From Methylomonas rapida (lineage in GTDB: Bacteria > Pseudomonadota > Gammaproteobacteria > Methylococcales > Methylomonadaceae): a stretch of DNA of 64,000 nt. Location of the stretch: positions 3,751,001-3,815,000 of the forward strand of contig NZ_CP113517.1 of assembly GCF_024360925.2 (NCBI RefSeq), read 5' to 3'. This document shows, in pieces, positions 39,768 to 49,513 of this stretch (within the stretch, counting starts at the first letter, position 1; every line of letters starts with the position of its first letter). Position numbers and translations under genes: made by a program. The notes below the pieces were generated by a model, which saw only the letters and a list, made by a program, of their open reading frames with translations, made no database searches and was not told the DNA's origin.

Positions 39768-42473
39768 CTAATCAAATAAATAATTAAACTCTCCATCTTC
39801 CACACTGACATGGACACGCTGAATGAGCATGCCTTCTACCATCCTTGTCAATAATTCCTCGCTGATTCTCGGTAATACGGTGTTGGTCAATATCGAGTCT
39901 ATCATGCGGCCGCCGCTTTCCAGTTCGGTGCAACGACTGACGATCAGCTTGACCACGTCGTCATCGTAGCTGAACGGCACGCCGTGGCTTTCGGCGACAC
40001 GCTTCCTGATGCGGCCAAGCTGCAATCTGGCAATGTTGCCGATGACTTCATCGGTAAGCGGGTAATAGGGAATCACCACCAAGCGCCCCAGCAAAGCCGG
40101 TGGAAACACCTTCAATAGCGGTTCGCGCAGGGCTTTGGCGATACCCTCCGGTTCAGGCATCAGTTCCGGGTCTTTGCAAAGGTTCATGATCAGATCGGTA
40201 CCGGCGTTGGTCGTCAGCAGAATCAAGGTGTTCTTGAAGTCGATCACCCGGCCTTCGCCGTCTTCCATCCAGCCTTTGTCGAAAACCTGGAAGAAAATCT
40301 CGTGCACATCGGGATGCGCCTTTTCCACTTCGTCCAGCAACACCACGCTGTAAGGCCTGCGGCGCACGGCCTCGGTCAAGACCCCGCCTTCGCCGTAACC
40401 GACATAGCCCGGCGGCGCGCCTTTGAGCGTCGAAACCGTATGGGCTTCTTGATATTCGCTCATGTTGATCGTGATCACGTTTTGTTCGCCACCGTACAAG
40501 GCCTCGGCCAACGCCAATGCGGTTTCGGTTTTACCGACACCGGAACTGCCGGCCAACATGAACACACCTATGGGCTTGTTGGGATTGTCGAGTCCGGCGC
40601 GTGAGGTTTGAATGCGCCGCGCGATCATTTCCAAGGCATGGCGCTGACCGATGATGCGCTGCTCCAATAAATCGGGCAGTTTCAAAACGGTTTCGATTTC
40701 GTTTTTGACCATGCGCCCGACCGGAATGCCGGTCCAATCCTGCACTACCGAAGCGACGGCTTGATGATCGACGGTGGGCAAAATCAGAGGCGATTCACCT
40801 TGAAAATCGCGCAAGGCGTCCTGCAGCGTTTTCAATTCCGACAACAGCGCATTTTGATCCTTCGGCGGTTCGCTTTCAGTTTGCACTTCGCCGCCCTGCT
40901 CACCGGCTGTTTGATCCACGGCGTGGCCTTCGACCCTGAGCTGGGCTCTGAGGTCGAGAATCTTTTCGACCATGCCCTTTTCCCGATTCCAGCGTTCTTC
41001 CAGCTCGGCCAGCCGGGTTTTTTCGGCTTCGAGCTTTTCCATTGCCTCTGGTTCGCGCTCGCCGACTTCGATGCCTACAGCCTTTTCTCGGCCGATGATT
41101 TGCAATTCGGTTTCCAATGCCGCTATGCGTTTACGGCAATCGTCTACTTGGGCCGGAACGGCATGTTGGCTGATGCCGACCCTGGCGCATGCGGTGTCCA
41201 ACAAACTCACGGCCTTGTCGGGCAACTGTCTGGCCGGAATGTAACGATGTGACAATTTGACGGCGGCTTCCAACGCTTCGTCGAGGACCATGACCTGATG
41301 GTGCTTTTCCTGCACCGACACCACGCCGCGCATCATCCGGATGGCCTTTTCCTCGCTGGGTTCCTGCACCTGTACCACTTGAAAGCGCCGGGTCAAGGCC
41401 GGATCTTTTTCGATGTGTTTCTTGTATTCGGCCCAAGTGGTTGCTGCGACGGTGCGCAAGGTTCCGCGCGCCAAAGCCGGCTTCAATAAATTGGCGGCGT
41501 CGCCGGTGCCGGCCGCACCACCCGCACCGACCAGAGTATGGGCCTCGTCGATGAACAGAATGATGGGCTTGGCCGACGATTGAACTTCTTCGATCACATG
41601 GCGCAAACGGTTTTCGAATTCGCCTTTCATGCTGGCACCCGCCTGCAGCAAGCCGACATCCAAGGTGCGCAAACTGACGTCGCGCAGCGAGGGTGGCACG
41701 TCGCCGGCGACGATCTTTTGCGCAAAGCCTTCCACCACGGCGGTTTTGCCGACGCCGGCCTCGCCGGTCAGAATCGGGTTGTTCTGGCGGCGGCGCATCA
41801 GAATATCGATGACCTGGCGAATTTCTTCGTCGCGGCCCACAATGGGGTCCATCTTGCCTTGGCGGGCCTGTTCGGTCAGGTCCACCGTGAACTGTTTCAG
41901 CGCCTCCTGTTTGCCCATCGCAGCCGGGGCAATCGCACCACTGGCTTCGCCGGGCGCAGCCGCTGTTTGAAAGCCGTCGGTCGCCGCCAAGCCCTCTTCA
42001 GGCGAACCCGATACGATACGCGCGAATTCATCCGACAACGAGTCTGGTTTGATCTTTTCGAATTCCCTGGAAATCCCCACCAGCTCGTTGCGCAAAGACT
42101 TGGTTTTCAGCAAACCGACCAGCAAATGTCCAGTCCGGATCTGACTTTCGCCGAACATCAAAGTCCCGTATACCCAGCCGCGCTCGACGGTTTCTTCGAT
42201 ATGCGGGGAAAAATCGGAGATAGAAGTAGAACCACGCGGTAACCGTTCCAGGGCTTCGGTTACGTCCTTGGCCAAGCGCGACATATCCAGACTGAAATGT
42301 TTGATGACGCGGTGCAAATCAGAATCCTGCAATTGCAATAATTGATTCAGCCAATGCACCAACTCGACATAGGGATTGCCCCTGAGTTTGCAAAACACCG
42401 TAGCGCCTTCGATCGCCTTGTAGCAGACACGGTTTAATTTTCCAAACAGTTTGACTCGACTGATTTCTGCCAT
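39768..42473 (-). CDS. tssH: T6SS ATPase TssH (ClpV)
   Basis: 901 residues. Two AAA+ modules: Walker A GEAGVGKTAVVEG at about 238-250 with Walker B ILFIDEAHTLVGAGG, and a second Walker A GSSGVGKTETALALAEALYG with Walker B VVLLDEVEKAHPDV. The N-domain and a ClpB-like middle coiled coil (SELKTLQDALRDFQG region) are present. ClpV disassembles contracted TssBC sheaths. It follows tssG by 39 bp and is the last core gene. Confidence 0.97.
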   Translation of the reverse strand: MAEISRVKLFGKLNRVCYKAIEGATVFCKLRGNPYVELVHWLNQLLQLQDSDLHRVIKHFSLDMSRLAKDVTEALERLPRGSTSISDFSPHIEETVERGWVYGTLMFGESQIRTGHLLVGLLKTKSLRNELVGISREFEKIKPDSLSDEFARIVSGSPEEGLAATDGFQTAAAPGEASGAIAPAAMGKQEALKQFTVDLTEQARQGKMDPIVGRDEEIRQVIDILMRRRQNNPILTGEAGVGKTAVVEGFAQKIVAGDVPPSLRDVSLRTLDVGLLQAGASMKGEFENRLRHVIEEVQSSAKPIILFIDEAHTLVGAGGAAGTGDAANLLKPALARGTLRTVAATTWAEYKKHIEKDPALTRRFQVVQVQEPSEEKAIRMMRGVVSVQEKHHQVMVLDEALEAAVKLSHRYIPARQLPDKAVSLLDTACARVGISQHAVPAQVDDCRKRIAALETELQIIGREKAVGIEVGEREPEAMEKLEAEKTRLAELEERWNREKGMVEKILDLRAQLRVEGHAVDQTAGEQGGEVQTESEPPKDQNALLSELKTLQDALRDFQGESPLILPTVDHQAVASVVQDWTGIPVGRMVKNEIETVLKLPDLLEQRIIGQRHALEMIARRIQTSRAGLDNPNKPIGVFMLAGSSGVGKTETALALAEALYGGEQNVITINMSEYQEAHTVSTLKGAPPGYVGYGEGGVLTEAVRRRPYSVVLLDEVEKAHPDVHEIFFQVFDKGWMEDGEGRVIDFKNTLILLTTNAGTDLIMNLCKDPELMPEPEGIAKALREPLLKVFPPALLGRLVVIPYYPLTDEVIGNIARLQLGRIRKRVAESHGVPFSYDDDVVKLIVSRCTELESGGRMIDSILTNTVLPRISEELLTRMVEGMLIQRVHVSVEDGEFNYLFD

Positions 42474-42512
42474 AGCATTATCTCTATTATTATTTTTTGA
42501 AATGAAAAACGT

Positions 42513-43577
42513 TTAGCCCGAACCAAGGGCAAAAAAAGGATTCAAGGTCAAATCGGCGGCATCGTCCTCGGTAAGCCTGGGTCCCAGCCACGTCGTCCAA
42601 CCCAAGCGCGCTTCCCCGTTCATGCAAGAAGGATGAGCGTGGATTGGCTCGCCTAAGGATAGCTCAGAAGGCACTTCTTGCTTTTTTAACACCAATTGCG
42701 CATCCCAAACCAATTCGTCGCCGATATGGTTGCGCACGATCGCCGTCAATTGCGCCAAGGCTTTGCCGCCGGGCAGTAACGACAGGTACCGGGTCAAATT
42801 CAGCGGGCCTAAAACGATTCTGAATTTATGCTGGCACCCCCAGACAAAGGCGCCCAGAAACGTGGAGTGGCCGAGCGTCGCCAATTCCGGCGAGTGTCCT
42901 AAACGGCTTTGATCGCTTTGCTGGATTTCCATCCATTCGCCGACGAACTCCTCGATTCGGATATCGATTGACAACAAATCGGCGATGATGGCCTGCAAGC
43001 CATCGGCATACTTGGTCTGGGCCGCGAAATGCCCGGCATAGAACAGCTTGGCCCTATCATCCAGGGCATCCCGATGACGAAAGGCGTCGCCGCTGATGCC
43101 AAACAGACTGCCCACGTAAAACGCGAAGCGATCGGATTCCGGCCGGTCGTAGCAGACCGTAGGCCGGACGTTCGCCCACGCCCGGTAAAACAAGCTGATC
43201 ATGCGGTGGTGAAAAATGTCGGCGAAACGCACCAGCGTCGGATCGCGGTAATGCCGCCGCCGCTCTCTGGCATACTCGGTCAAATGCAGGGGCAACGGCC
43301 CTTGCGGGCCGAATAGACCGAAAAAATTAACCACCAATCGCGGCATGCCGGATGCGCCGATTTCATAGGAAGACAAACTCGAAGGCGGAAACTCCAATCC
43401 CGGCTCTTGAGCCAAACGTACTGGATCGTCGCCGGCTTTGACGCTGGTTCCGAGCCTGGGTTTGTCGGAGTTTAGCGCTTCCAATAAGCGCAGGGTTTCG
43501 AAAAAATCGAAACGGTAGGCGGCTTTTTCCAGCTCGGTTATCAAAACGTGTGGCGTTGGCCTATTTTCACCGGCCAT
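42513..43577 (-). CDS. tssG: T6SS baseplate protein TssG
   Basis: 354 residues. Typical TssG (VasB/ImpH) segments: FDFFETLRLLEAL near the start, FFGLFGPQGPLPLHLTEYAR, then HRMISLFYRAWANVRP. It forms the baseplate wedge with TssE, TssF and TssK. It overlaps tssF by 37 bp. Confidence 0.95.
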   Translation of the reverse strand: MAGENRPTPHVLITELEKAAYRFDFFETLRLLEALNSDKPRLGTSVKAGDDPVRLAQEPGLEFPPSSLSSYEIGASGMPRLVVNFFGLFGPQGPLPLHLTEYARERRRHYRDPTLVRFADIFHHRMISLFYRAWANVRPTVCYDRPESDRFAFYVGSLFGISGDAFRHRDALDDRAKLFYAGHFAAQTKYADGLQAIIADLLSIDIRIEEFVGEWMEIQQSDQSRLGHSPELATLGHSTFLGAFVWGCQHKFRIVLGPLNLTRYLSLLPGGKALAQLTAIVRNHIGDELVWDAQLVLKKQEVPSELSLGEPIHAHPSCMNGEARLGWTTWLGPRLTEDDAADLTLNPFFALGSG

Positions 43578-45424
43578 CGGGCCACCTCACCATGATCGGT
43601 TGTTCGAATGACGGTTTCGACAAAGGAATTGATCGAAACATAACGGGTAAAAAATTGTTCCAATACGGCGCCCAATAAAAAATACCCTCCCCCTTCGAAC
43701 GCGGACTCATCGAGCAACACCGTGATTTCCAAGCCCCGACCGAAAACCATGGGTCCTTTGGCATCTATCCGCCTGACCACGTTTTTTGCCGATACCGAAA
43801 TCACGCCTTCGATTTGTTTTTTGATTGCCGGCTCCCGATTATCGGCGTAAAGCCCCAGCAACTCCCGCAAGGCCGTCGCGCCTTGCTTGGCATCGGTATC
43901 GATTAGGGACAGGTAATTCAAGGAAAGATGGTTGATCAAGCGCCAGACGCTCTCGCCTTCGTAGGCGGCCGGCAGGGGTCGGGTGGGCCCGGCTGCACAA
44001 CGGATAGACTTGACTGGCGCGCTGATTTGCAAGGTGAAATCCGTTTCGCCCAGACCGACCGGCATCACCAACGGCAAATCCCGATTGGTGCAAAGCGTCT
44101 CCAAACCCAATTGCGCAATATCCGATGAATAAGGCGCCTGCTGGGCATCGACCAGGGAAACGAAACATTCGCTGCCGATATAACTGGAGCGGACCCCATG
44201 GCGGCGCTGCTTGGTCGAAAGCACCCGCTTTTGTTTCCTGGTCATATAAAAAGCGGTTTCGGCAGGGGTTTGATATGCGCTTTTCGAACCGTAAAACGGC
44301 AAAAAAACCTGTTCCGTCCGCGAGTCGCCAGCGTAGCCCACCACCTGATTGACGGTGGAAACCTCGTAATCCATTGGCCTCGTGCGATCGACGACGACAT
44401 GATATTCCGACTGCCTATGGTCGACATGTATCCGATCCGTGCGCTTGGGAAACAAATTGATGGCCGGCACGCAAAACAAGGATAGGTTGGATTTATCCAG
44501 GGTATTGATCAATTGGGCGTCGCTGCGATCCAACAAAACGAACAACTCGACTTCGCTCGCATCGCATTGAGCGATTAACGGGGCTAAATGGGCTAATTCG
44601 ACGAACAGATAGCGCTCGGGGAAGGCAAAATATTCCTGCAAGATTCGATAGCCTTCGAAAGAACGGGGCGTCTGTTTCAACAAGGCCTCTTCTTTTTCAA
44701 ACCCCAAACCTCTAGCAATGTTCCCCGCGACATACTTGACCTCGGCCGAATCGTTGCCGAATTTGCACGCCAATGCCTTGGCATTGGCCAGAAATTGTTC
44801 GTACAAACGATACGGAATGGCGCCGGTTCCCCGCAAATACAACGGCAGCTTGTTCAATGCAAGCTGACTGAACGTCACGCCGGCCGTGGTGCGCAACACG
44901 ATACGGAAGGCCGCCTTGGTCGAATTCAGATATTTGCCATCCGCCAAGCCATGGCTGGACACGGCGGCCAAGGTCGATAAATATTCGAACTTGGCAATTT
45001 CCAACGGCCACAATTGCAAGGCATGCGCTGTACGATATTCGCAGGCCGTTTGCTCGCCTTTGGCGATTTGACTGCGCAAGGCCGTGTCTCTCGGAATTGA
45101 AAAGCCGCCCACCAGGCCTTCTTCGCTCAGATCCGGCTTGAACTCGACCACCGCCATCGATGGCGTCGAGGCTAAATAATGCGGATAAACGATTTCCAGC
45201 AAATGCTGGGAAAAATTGGGGAATTCGGCATCGATTTTCAGTTGGACCCGAGCCGCCATGAAGGCAAAACCCTCGAACAAACGCTCGACGTAAGGATCGG
45301 AACATTCAAAGGTATCCAAGCCCAGGCGCGCCGCAATTTTCGGAAATTCGCTGGCAAACTCGGCCCCCACCTCCCGGACATGCTGCAACTCGCGGTTGTA
45401 ATATTTCAGTAGCCGAGGGTCCAA
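43541..45424 (-). CDS. tssF: T6SS baseplate protein TssF
   Basis: 627 residues. N-terminal MDPRLLKYYNRELQHVREVG and FAFMAARVQLKIDAEFPNFS are characteristic of TssF (VasA/ImpG). The start is a TTG with a strong GGAGGA site that overlaps the end of tssE. Baseplate wedge component. Confidence 0.96.
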   Translation of the reverse strand: MDPRLLKYYNRELQHVREVGAEFASEFPKIAARLGLDTFECSDPYVERLFEGFAFMAARVQLKIDAEFPNFSQHLLEIVYPHYLASTPSMAVVEFKPDLSEEGLVGGFSIPRDTALRSQIAKGEQTACEYRTAHALQLWPLEIAKFEYLSTLAAVSSHGLADGKYLNSTKAAFRIVLRTTAGVTFSQLALNKLPLYLRGTGAIPYRLYEQFLANAKALACKFGNDSAEVKYVAGNIARGLGFEKEEALLKQTPRSFEGYRILQEYFAFPERYLFVELAHLAPLIAQCDASEVELFVLLDRSDAQLINTLDKSNLSLFCVPAINLFPKRTDRIHVDHRQSEYHVVVDRTRPMDYEVSTVNQVVGYAGDSRTEQVFLPFYGSKSAYQTPAETAFYMTRKQKRVLSTKQRRHGVRSSYIGSECFVSLVDAQQAPYSSDIAQLGLETLCTNRDLPLVMPVGLGETDFTLQISAPVKSIRCAAGPTRPLPAAYEGESVWRLINHLSLNYLSLIDTDAKQGATALRELLGLYADNREPAIKKQIEGVISVSAKNVVRRIDAKGPMVFGRGLEITVLLDESAFEGGGYFLLGAVLEQFFTRYVSINSFVETVIRTTDHGEVARWPVKIGQRHTF

Positions 45425-45427
45425 GGC

Positions 45428-45931
45428 TTATCCTCCCAAGTCCTTGATGGTGGCTTCTCCCGTTTCCAAATCCAATTCACTACGAATATACAAATGAACC
45501 GGCAAAGGCTGTGCCCACAAATCGCCTTCTATTTTGAAGGACATCGCATGCTGATTCATGTGCTCTTCGGAACTGATGACTTCGACTTTCAAGGAGCCGG
45601 GCGTGATGCGCGGCTCGAAATCCATGATGGCCTGTTTGATTTTGCGCTCTATTTTAGGCAGGTCGGCCCCCGTCAAGTGAGCGCCCGAAAACGTCAGGAT
45701 GCCGTAGTTAATCACGGAGTGCTCGGCATCAGGCAGTTCCGATAAATCGACACAGGAATCCAGCGCGGCCGTATTTAACAGCCAGGTCAAATCTCTGAGT
45801 ACCGATTGCCTGAGCTGACGACCCGACAAAACCCGTTGCTCTCTGGACTCCACCTGTTTGTCGGGATTGTTATCGGTCAGTCGGTCCAGCAAGGATGGTT
45901 GTAGGCGCTCGGTATAGAGTAGCTCCGCCAT
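45428..45931 (-). CDS. tssE: T6SS baseplate protein TssE
   Basis: 167 residues with the gp25-like fold: LRQSVLRDLTWLLNT and the C-terminal LYIRSELDLETGEATI. Wedge protein that initiates sheath assembly. Its ATG overlaps the stop of tagJ by one base. Confidence 0.94.
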   Translation of the reverse strand: MAELLYTERLQPSLLDRLTDNNPDKQVESREQRVLSGRQLRQSVLRDLTWLLNTAALDSCVDLSELPDAEHSVINYGILTFSGAHLTGADLPKIERKIKQAIMDFEPRITPGSLKVEVISSEEHMNQHAMSFKIEGDLWAQPLPVHLYIRSELDLETGEATIKDLGG

Positions 45932-46740
45932 TATGGGGTTCCGCCCGTCGCATTCAAGGCGATCTTACGGATATCCATCAGCGCATAATCATCGACGTTG
46001 GTTGCCAGCAAGCGCTGCCCCATGCCGGTGAGACAGCCTTCGGCCAGTTCCTTCCAATCGGTCATGCGCGCCATTTGCAACCTGAAATCGGTGGCATGAT
46101 CCGAGCCCGGATAGCGGGTAGGAATCAAACAACTGGCCGCACCGCCATTGACCCAGGCCAGTTGCGCGGGCATCCAGACGACATCGCGCAAATCGGCGGG
46201 CTCGTCAAATTCTATTCTGCTAACTTGTTGAAACGGAATCCAATAATAACGGCCATTGACGATAGCCTCCAACGTTGGCCCCAAACGGTTATCCGCATCG
46301 GCTATCCACTCGAAACCGACGCCATCCAGGCTTCCCGAGGTGGCGGGCGCCAACTCCAACGCTTCTCGACGCAAGCTCGCAGCTTCCGCAAAATGCCCCT
46401 CGGCATCCAGGCGCAAAGCCTCTATCAGTAAAGCGACCCAGCGTTGCGGTTCTCCGAAAATCAACGGGGAACGCTTTCCAGCAAAAACTTCTGTCCGTAA
46501 TGCTTCGCACAACACCGCGGCGCGATAGGTTTGGGTCATCAGCAACTGAGAAGCATCCAAGTCTTCGAGAACTTGAAGCTGGGTCAATGCTCGCTGCCAT
46601 TCCCCCAACACGACCAACAATTGAAACAGAAAAACCCTCAATTTTGGATTCGCCGCATCTTTCCTGATTTGTTCCTGCAAATTTGCCAAGGCCTCTTTCA
46701 AATTGCCTTGGTGAAGATACTGCTCCGCATCCAACTTCAT
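45931..46740 (-). CDS. tagJ: T6SS accessory protein TagJ (ImpE family)
   Basis: 269 residues from the ATG at 46740, preceded by AAAGGGG. ImpE/TagJ features: N-terminal helical YLHQGNLKEALANLQEQIRK, a C-terminal part with WIADADNRLGPTLEAIVNGR and YYWIPFQQVSRIEFDEPADL. TagJ binds the TssB sheath N-terminus and modulates ClpV recycling. Open frame upstream of the ATG is not family-like. Confidence 0.9.
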   Translation of the reverse strand: MKLDAEQYLHQGNLKEALANLQEQIRKDAANPKLRVFLFQLLVVLGEWQRALTQLQVLEDLDASQLLMTQTYRAAVLCEALRTEVFAGKRSPLIFGEPQRWVALLIEALRLDAEGHFAEAASLRREALELAPATSGSLDGVGFEWIADADNRLGPTLEAIVNGRYYWIPFQQVSRIEFDEPADLRDVVWMPAQLAWVNGGAASCLIPTRYPGSDHATDFRLQMARMTDWKELAEGCLTGMGQRLLATNVDDYALMDIRKIALNATGGTP

Positions 46741-46856
46741 TACTCGCCCCTTTTGATGGCCAGAAAACTCGATGACTCTTCGATGGCTCAACCACCTTCG
46801 ATGATGCTCTGAGTCGGCGCCGTCCGCTAACAGGAAGGCGCCTATCAGGCAGGTCT

Positions 46857-47348
46857 TTATTTCTTTTTATTGGCAGCGATATCCCACCCCGTTTTCTTGG
46901 AGGCGTCTGGCGTGCCGTCTGGTTTTTGCGGTGTATATTCGATCTCGTATTCCGCGAAATTCAACGTAACATTCTCGGTCAAACGATCTTCGCCGCCGGA
47001 GCCGCCCATGCTATAGGAAGTAATCAGCACCTCTGTCATGTGAATTTTCAAATATTCGACCGGATTGTCGCCACCGGCTTTTCTGACGGTAAGGGTCGCC
47101 TTTTTATGGTGCCGTCCACTGGCGGTCGACAGGGCCAACTCTGGCGAACCGCTATCAATATACTTGGTGATGGATAAATCCTGCACATTGACTTTGCCGG
47201 CGCCGGCGCCCCCGCCTACATGAGCACTACCCGAATTGGACAATCCCCAGCTCCATGCCAAGACATCAATTTCCTCCTTATGCTTGTCATCCCGCGCCTC
47301 CCCTTTGATAGGTGGCTCTTCGATCTTCAAAAAAATGTCTACAGCCAT
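46857..47348 (-). CDS. hcp: T6SS tube protein Hcp (TssD)
   Basis: 163 residues. FLKIEEPPIKGEARDD at the start, IDVLAWSWGLSNSGSAHVGG, and the late EVLITSYSMGG plus LNFAEYEIEYTPQ are standard Hcp segments. Hexamers form the inner tube and can carry small effectors. A 93-bp gap separates it from tssC, with 116 bp to tagJ. Confidence 0.97.
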   Translation of the reverse strand: MAVDIFLKIEEPPIKGEARDDKHKEEIDVLAWSWGLSNSGSAHVGGGAGAGKVNVQDLSITKYIDSGSPELALSTASGRHHKKATLTVRKAGGDNPVEYLKIHMTEVLITSYSMGGSGGEDRLTENVTLNFAEYEIEYTPQKPDGTPDASKKTGWDIAANKKK

Positions 47349-47441
47349 TTTCGTTCTCCTGTCTTACCGATATCGATTACAAATGTCCGGTCTGATAACT
47401 CTTTTGCCTCTGGAACCGGACCCACCCAAAAGCAACTTTAT

Positions 47442-48938
47442 TTACGCCCCTTTGGCAGAGGGCAACTTGGATACCAGCCGCAAGGAAACCGTCAGTCCTT
47501 CCAACTGATAATGCGGCCGCAAAAAGAATTGCGACCGGTAATAGCCTGGGTTGCCTTCCACTTCTTCGACGACTACCTCGGCTGCCGCCAAAGGCTTCAT
47601 GGCTTTAGTCGTTTCGCTGGAAGTCTCGGGATTGCCGTCGACATATTGCATGATCCAGTTGTTGAGCCAGCGCTGCATATCGTCTTTTTCCTTGAAGGAA
47701 CCCACTTTATCCCGCACGATGCATTTCAGATAATGCGCGAAACGGCAAGTGGCAAACAGATAAGGCAACCGTGCCGCGAGATTGGCATTCGCCGTGGCAT
47801 CCGGATCTTCATATTCAGCCGGTTTTTGCAGCGATTGAGCGCCGATAAAGGCGGCAAAATCGGTATTTTTCTTATGGATCAACGGCATGAAGCCGTTTTT
47901 CGCCAGTTCGGCCTCGCGTCTGTCGGTGATGGCGATTTCGGTTGGGCACTTCATATCCACGCCGCCGTCATCGGTCGGAAAAGTGTGAACCGGCAATCCT
48001 TCGACCGCACCACCCGACTCGATCCCGCGAATGCGCGAGCACCATCCGTACAATTTGAACGAACGATTGATGTTGACCGCCATCGCATAGGCCGCATTGG
48101 ACCACGTATATTTATCGCTGTTGGCACCCGTCGTGTCTTCCTCGAAATTGAATTCCTCGACCGGGTCGGTTTTGGCACCGTAAGGCAAGCGACTGAGGAA
48201 GCGAGGCATCGCCAAGCCAATATACCTGGAATCTTCGGATTCGCGTAAGGACCGCCATGCCGCATATTCCGGAGTCTGGAAAATTTTGGTCAAATCACGC
48301 GGATTGGCCAATTCCGACCAGCTTTCCATCTGCATGACCGAAGGCGCAACACCGGCAATGAACGGCGTGTGAGAAGCCGCGGAAATTTTGCCGATTTCAC
48401 CCAACAACTCGACATCGGGTGGACTGTGATCGAAAAAGTAGTCGCCGACCAGGCAGCCGAACGGCTCGCCGCCGAAGGTGCCGTATTCTTCCTCGTACAA
48501 TTTTTTGAACATCGGGCTTTGGTCCCAAGCCGTGCCTTTGAATTTCTTCAAGGTCTTGCCGAGTTCCTTTTTCGAGATGTTCATGACCCGAATCTTCAGC
48601 ATCTCATCGGTTTCGGTGTTGTTCACCAGATAATGCAAACCGCGCCACGCCGATTCCAAATTTTGGAAATCCGCATGATGCATGACCAAATTGAGCTGTT
48701 CGGTAATTTTCTGATCCAAACTGGCGATAATCGCTTCTATGGACTTGACCGCATCGTCAGAGATTTTGGTAACGTCCTGCAACGCATATTGCGCCAGCGT
48801 GGTCACGGCGGTATTGACCTGATTCGCCGCTTCCGTACCCGGCCTGAATTCCTTGGACAGCAACGTCGTAAAATCATCCAGTTGCAAGGTCTCGGTCGCG
48901 CCTTCCGCTGCCTGAGCTTGAGTTTCTAATTCCGCCAT
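47442..48938 (-). CDS. tssC: T6SS sheath protein TssC
   Basis: 498 residues from the ATG at 48938 (GAGGGG upstream; a GTG at 48944 is possible). TssC/VipB signatures are LVMHHADFQNLESAWRGLHY, FGCLVGDYFFDHSPPDVELL and FLSRLPYG. It pairs with TssB to form the contractile sheath. It follows tssB, with an overlap only if the GTG start is used. Confidence 0.97.
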   Translation of the reverse strand: MAELETQAQAAEGATETLQLDDFTTLLSKEFRPGTEAANQVNTAVTTLAQYALQDVTKISDDAVKSIEAIIASLDQKITEQLNLVMHHADFQNLESAWRGLHYLVNNTETDEMLKIRVMNISKKELGKTLKKFKGTAWDQSPMFKKLYEEEYGTFGGEPFGCLVGDYFFDHSPPDVELLGEIGKISAASHTPFIAGVAPSVMQMESWSELANPRDLTKIFQTPEYAAWRSLRESEDSRYIGLAMPRFLSRLPYGAKTDPVEEFNFEEDTTGANSDKYTWSNAAYAMAVNINRSFKLYGWCSRIRGIESGGAVEGLPVHTFPTDDGGVDMKCPTEIAITDRREAELAKNGFMPLIHKKNTDFAAFIGAQSLQKPAEYEDPDATANANLAARLPYLFATCRFAHYLKCIVRDKVGSFKEKDDMQRWLNNWIMQYVDGNPETSSETTKAMKPLAAAEVVVEEVEGNPGYYRSQFFLRPHYQLEGLTVSLRLVSKLPSAKGA

Positions 48939-48940
48939 GA

Positions 48941-49477
48941 TCACCCCTCGCTGCTTTCTGAAGTTTGTTGACCTGCCGCTGGTTCAGCGGGTTTTGCACT
49001 CGCGGCCAATGACTGTAGCAAAGCGGGATCGTTGATGAGCTTGGCGATCAGTTCCTCTGCGCCGGTTTTTCCATCCATATAGGTAATCAGATTGGAGAGC
49101 TGTGTCCTCGCTTCCAGCACCTTGTCCAAGCCCGCCACTTTTTTGGCCACGGCGGCCGGGGAAAAGTCATCCATGCTTTCAAAGGTTATGTCTACATTCA
49201 GATTGCCTTCACCGGTCAAGGTATTGGGCACCTGGAACGCTACCCGCGGTTTCATCGATTTCAGTCGTTCGTCGAAATTATCGACATCGATTTCAAGCAG
49301 TTTGCGTTCTGCCACCGGCGGCAAAGGCTCCGTTGGCTTGCCGGAAAGATCGGAAAGCACCCCCATCACGAAGGGAAGCTGTACTTTTTTTTCTGATCCA
49401 TAAACCTCGACATCGTATTCGATTTGAACACGTGGCGCCCGGTTTCGCTGAATGAACTTCTGACTACTTTCGGCCAT
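48941..49477 (-). CDS. tssB: T6SS sheath protein TssB
   Basis: 178 residues, typical VipA: RNRAPRVQIEYDVEVYGSEK, PFVMGVLSDLSG and RLKSMKPRVAFQVPNTL. It is the small sheath subunit and target of TssC and TagJ. Confidence 0.97.
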   Translation of the reverse strand: MAESSQKFIQRNRAPRVQIEYDVEVYGSEKKVQLPFVMGVLSDLSGKPTEPLPPVAERKLLEIDVDNFDERLKSMKPRVAFQVPNTLTGEGNLNVDITFESMDDFSPAAVAKKVAGLDKVLEARTQLSNLITYMDGKTGAEELIAKLINDPALLQSLAASAKPAEPAAGQQTSESSEG

Positions 49478-49513
49478 TGCTTACTCCACTTTTTAAAGGT
49501 TGATCGTTTTTAT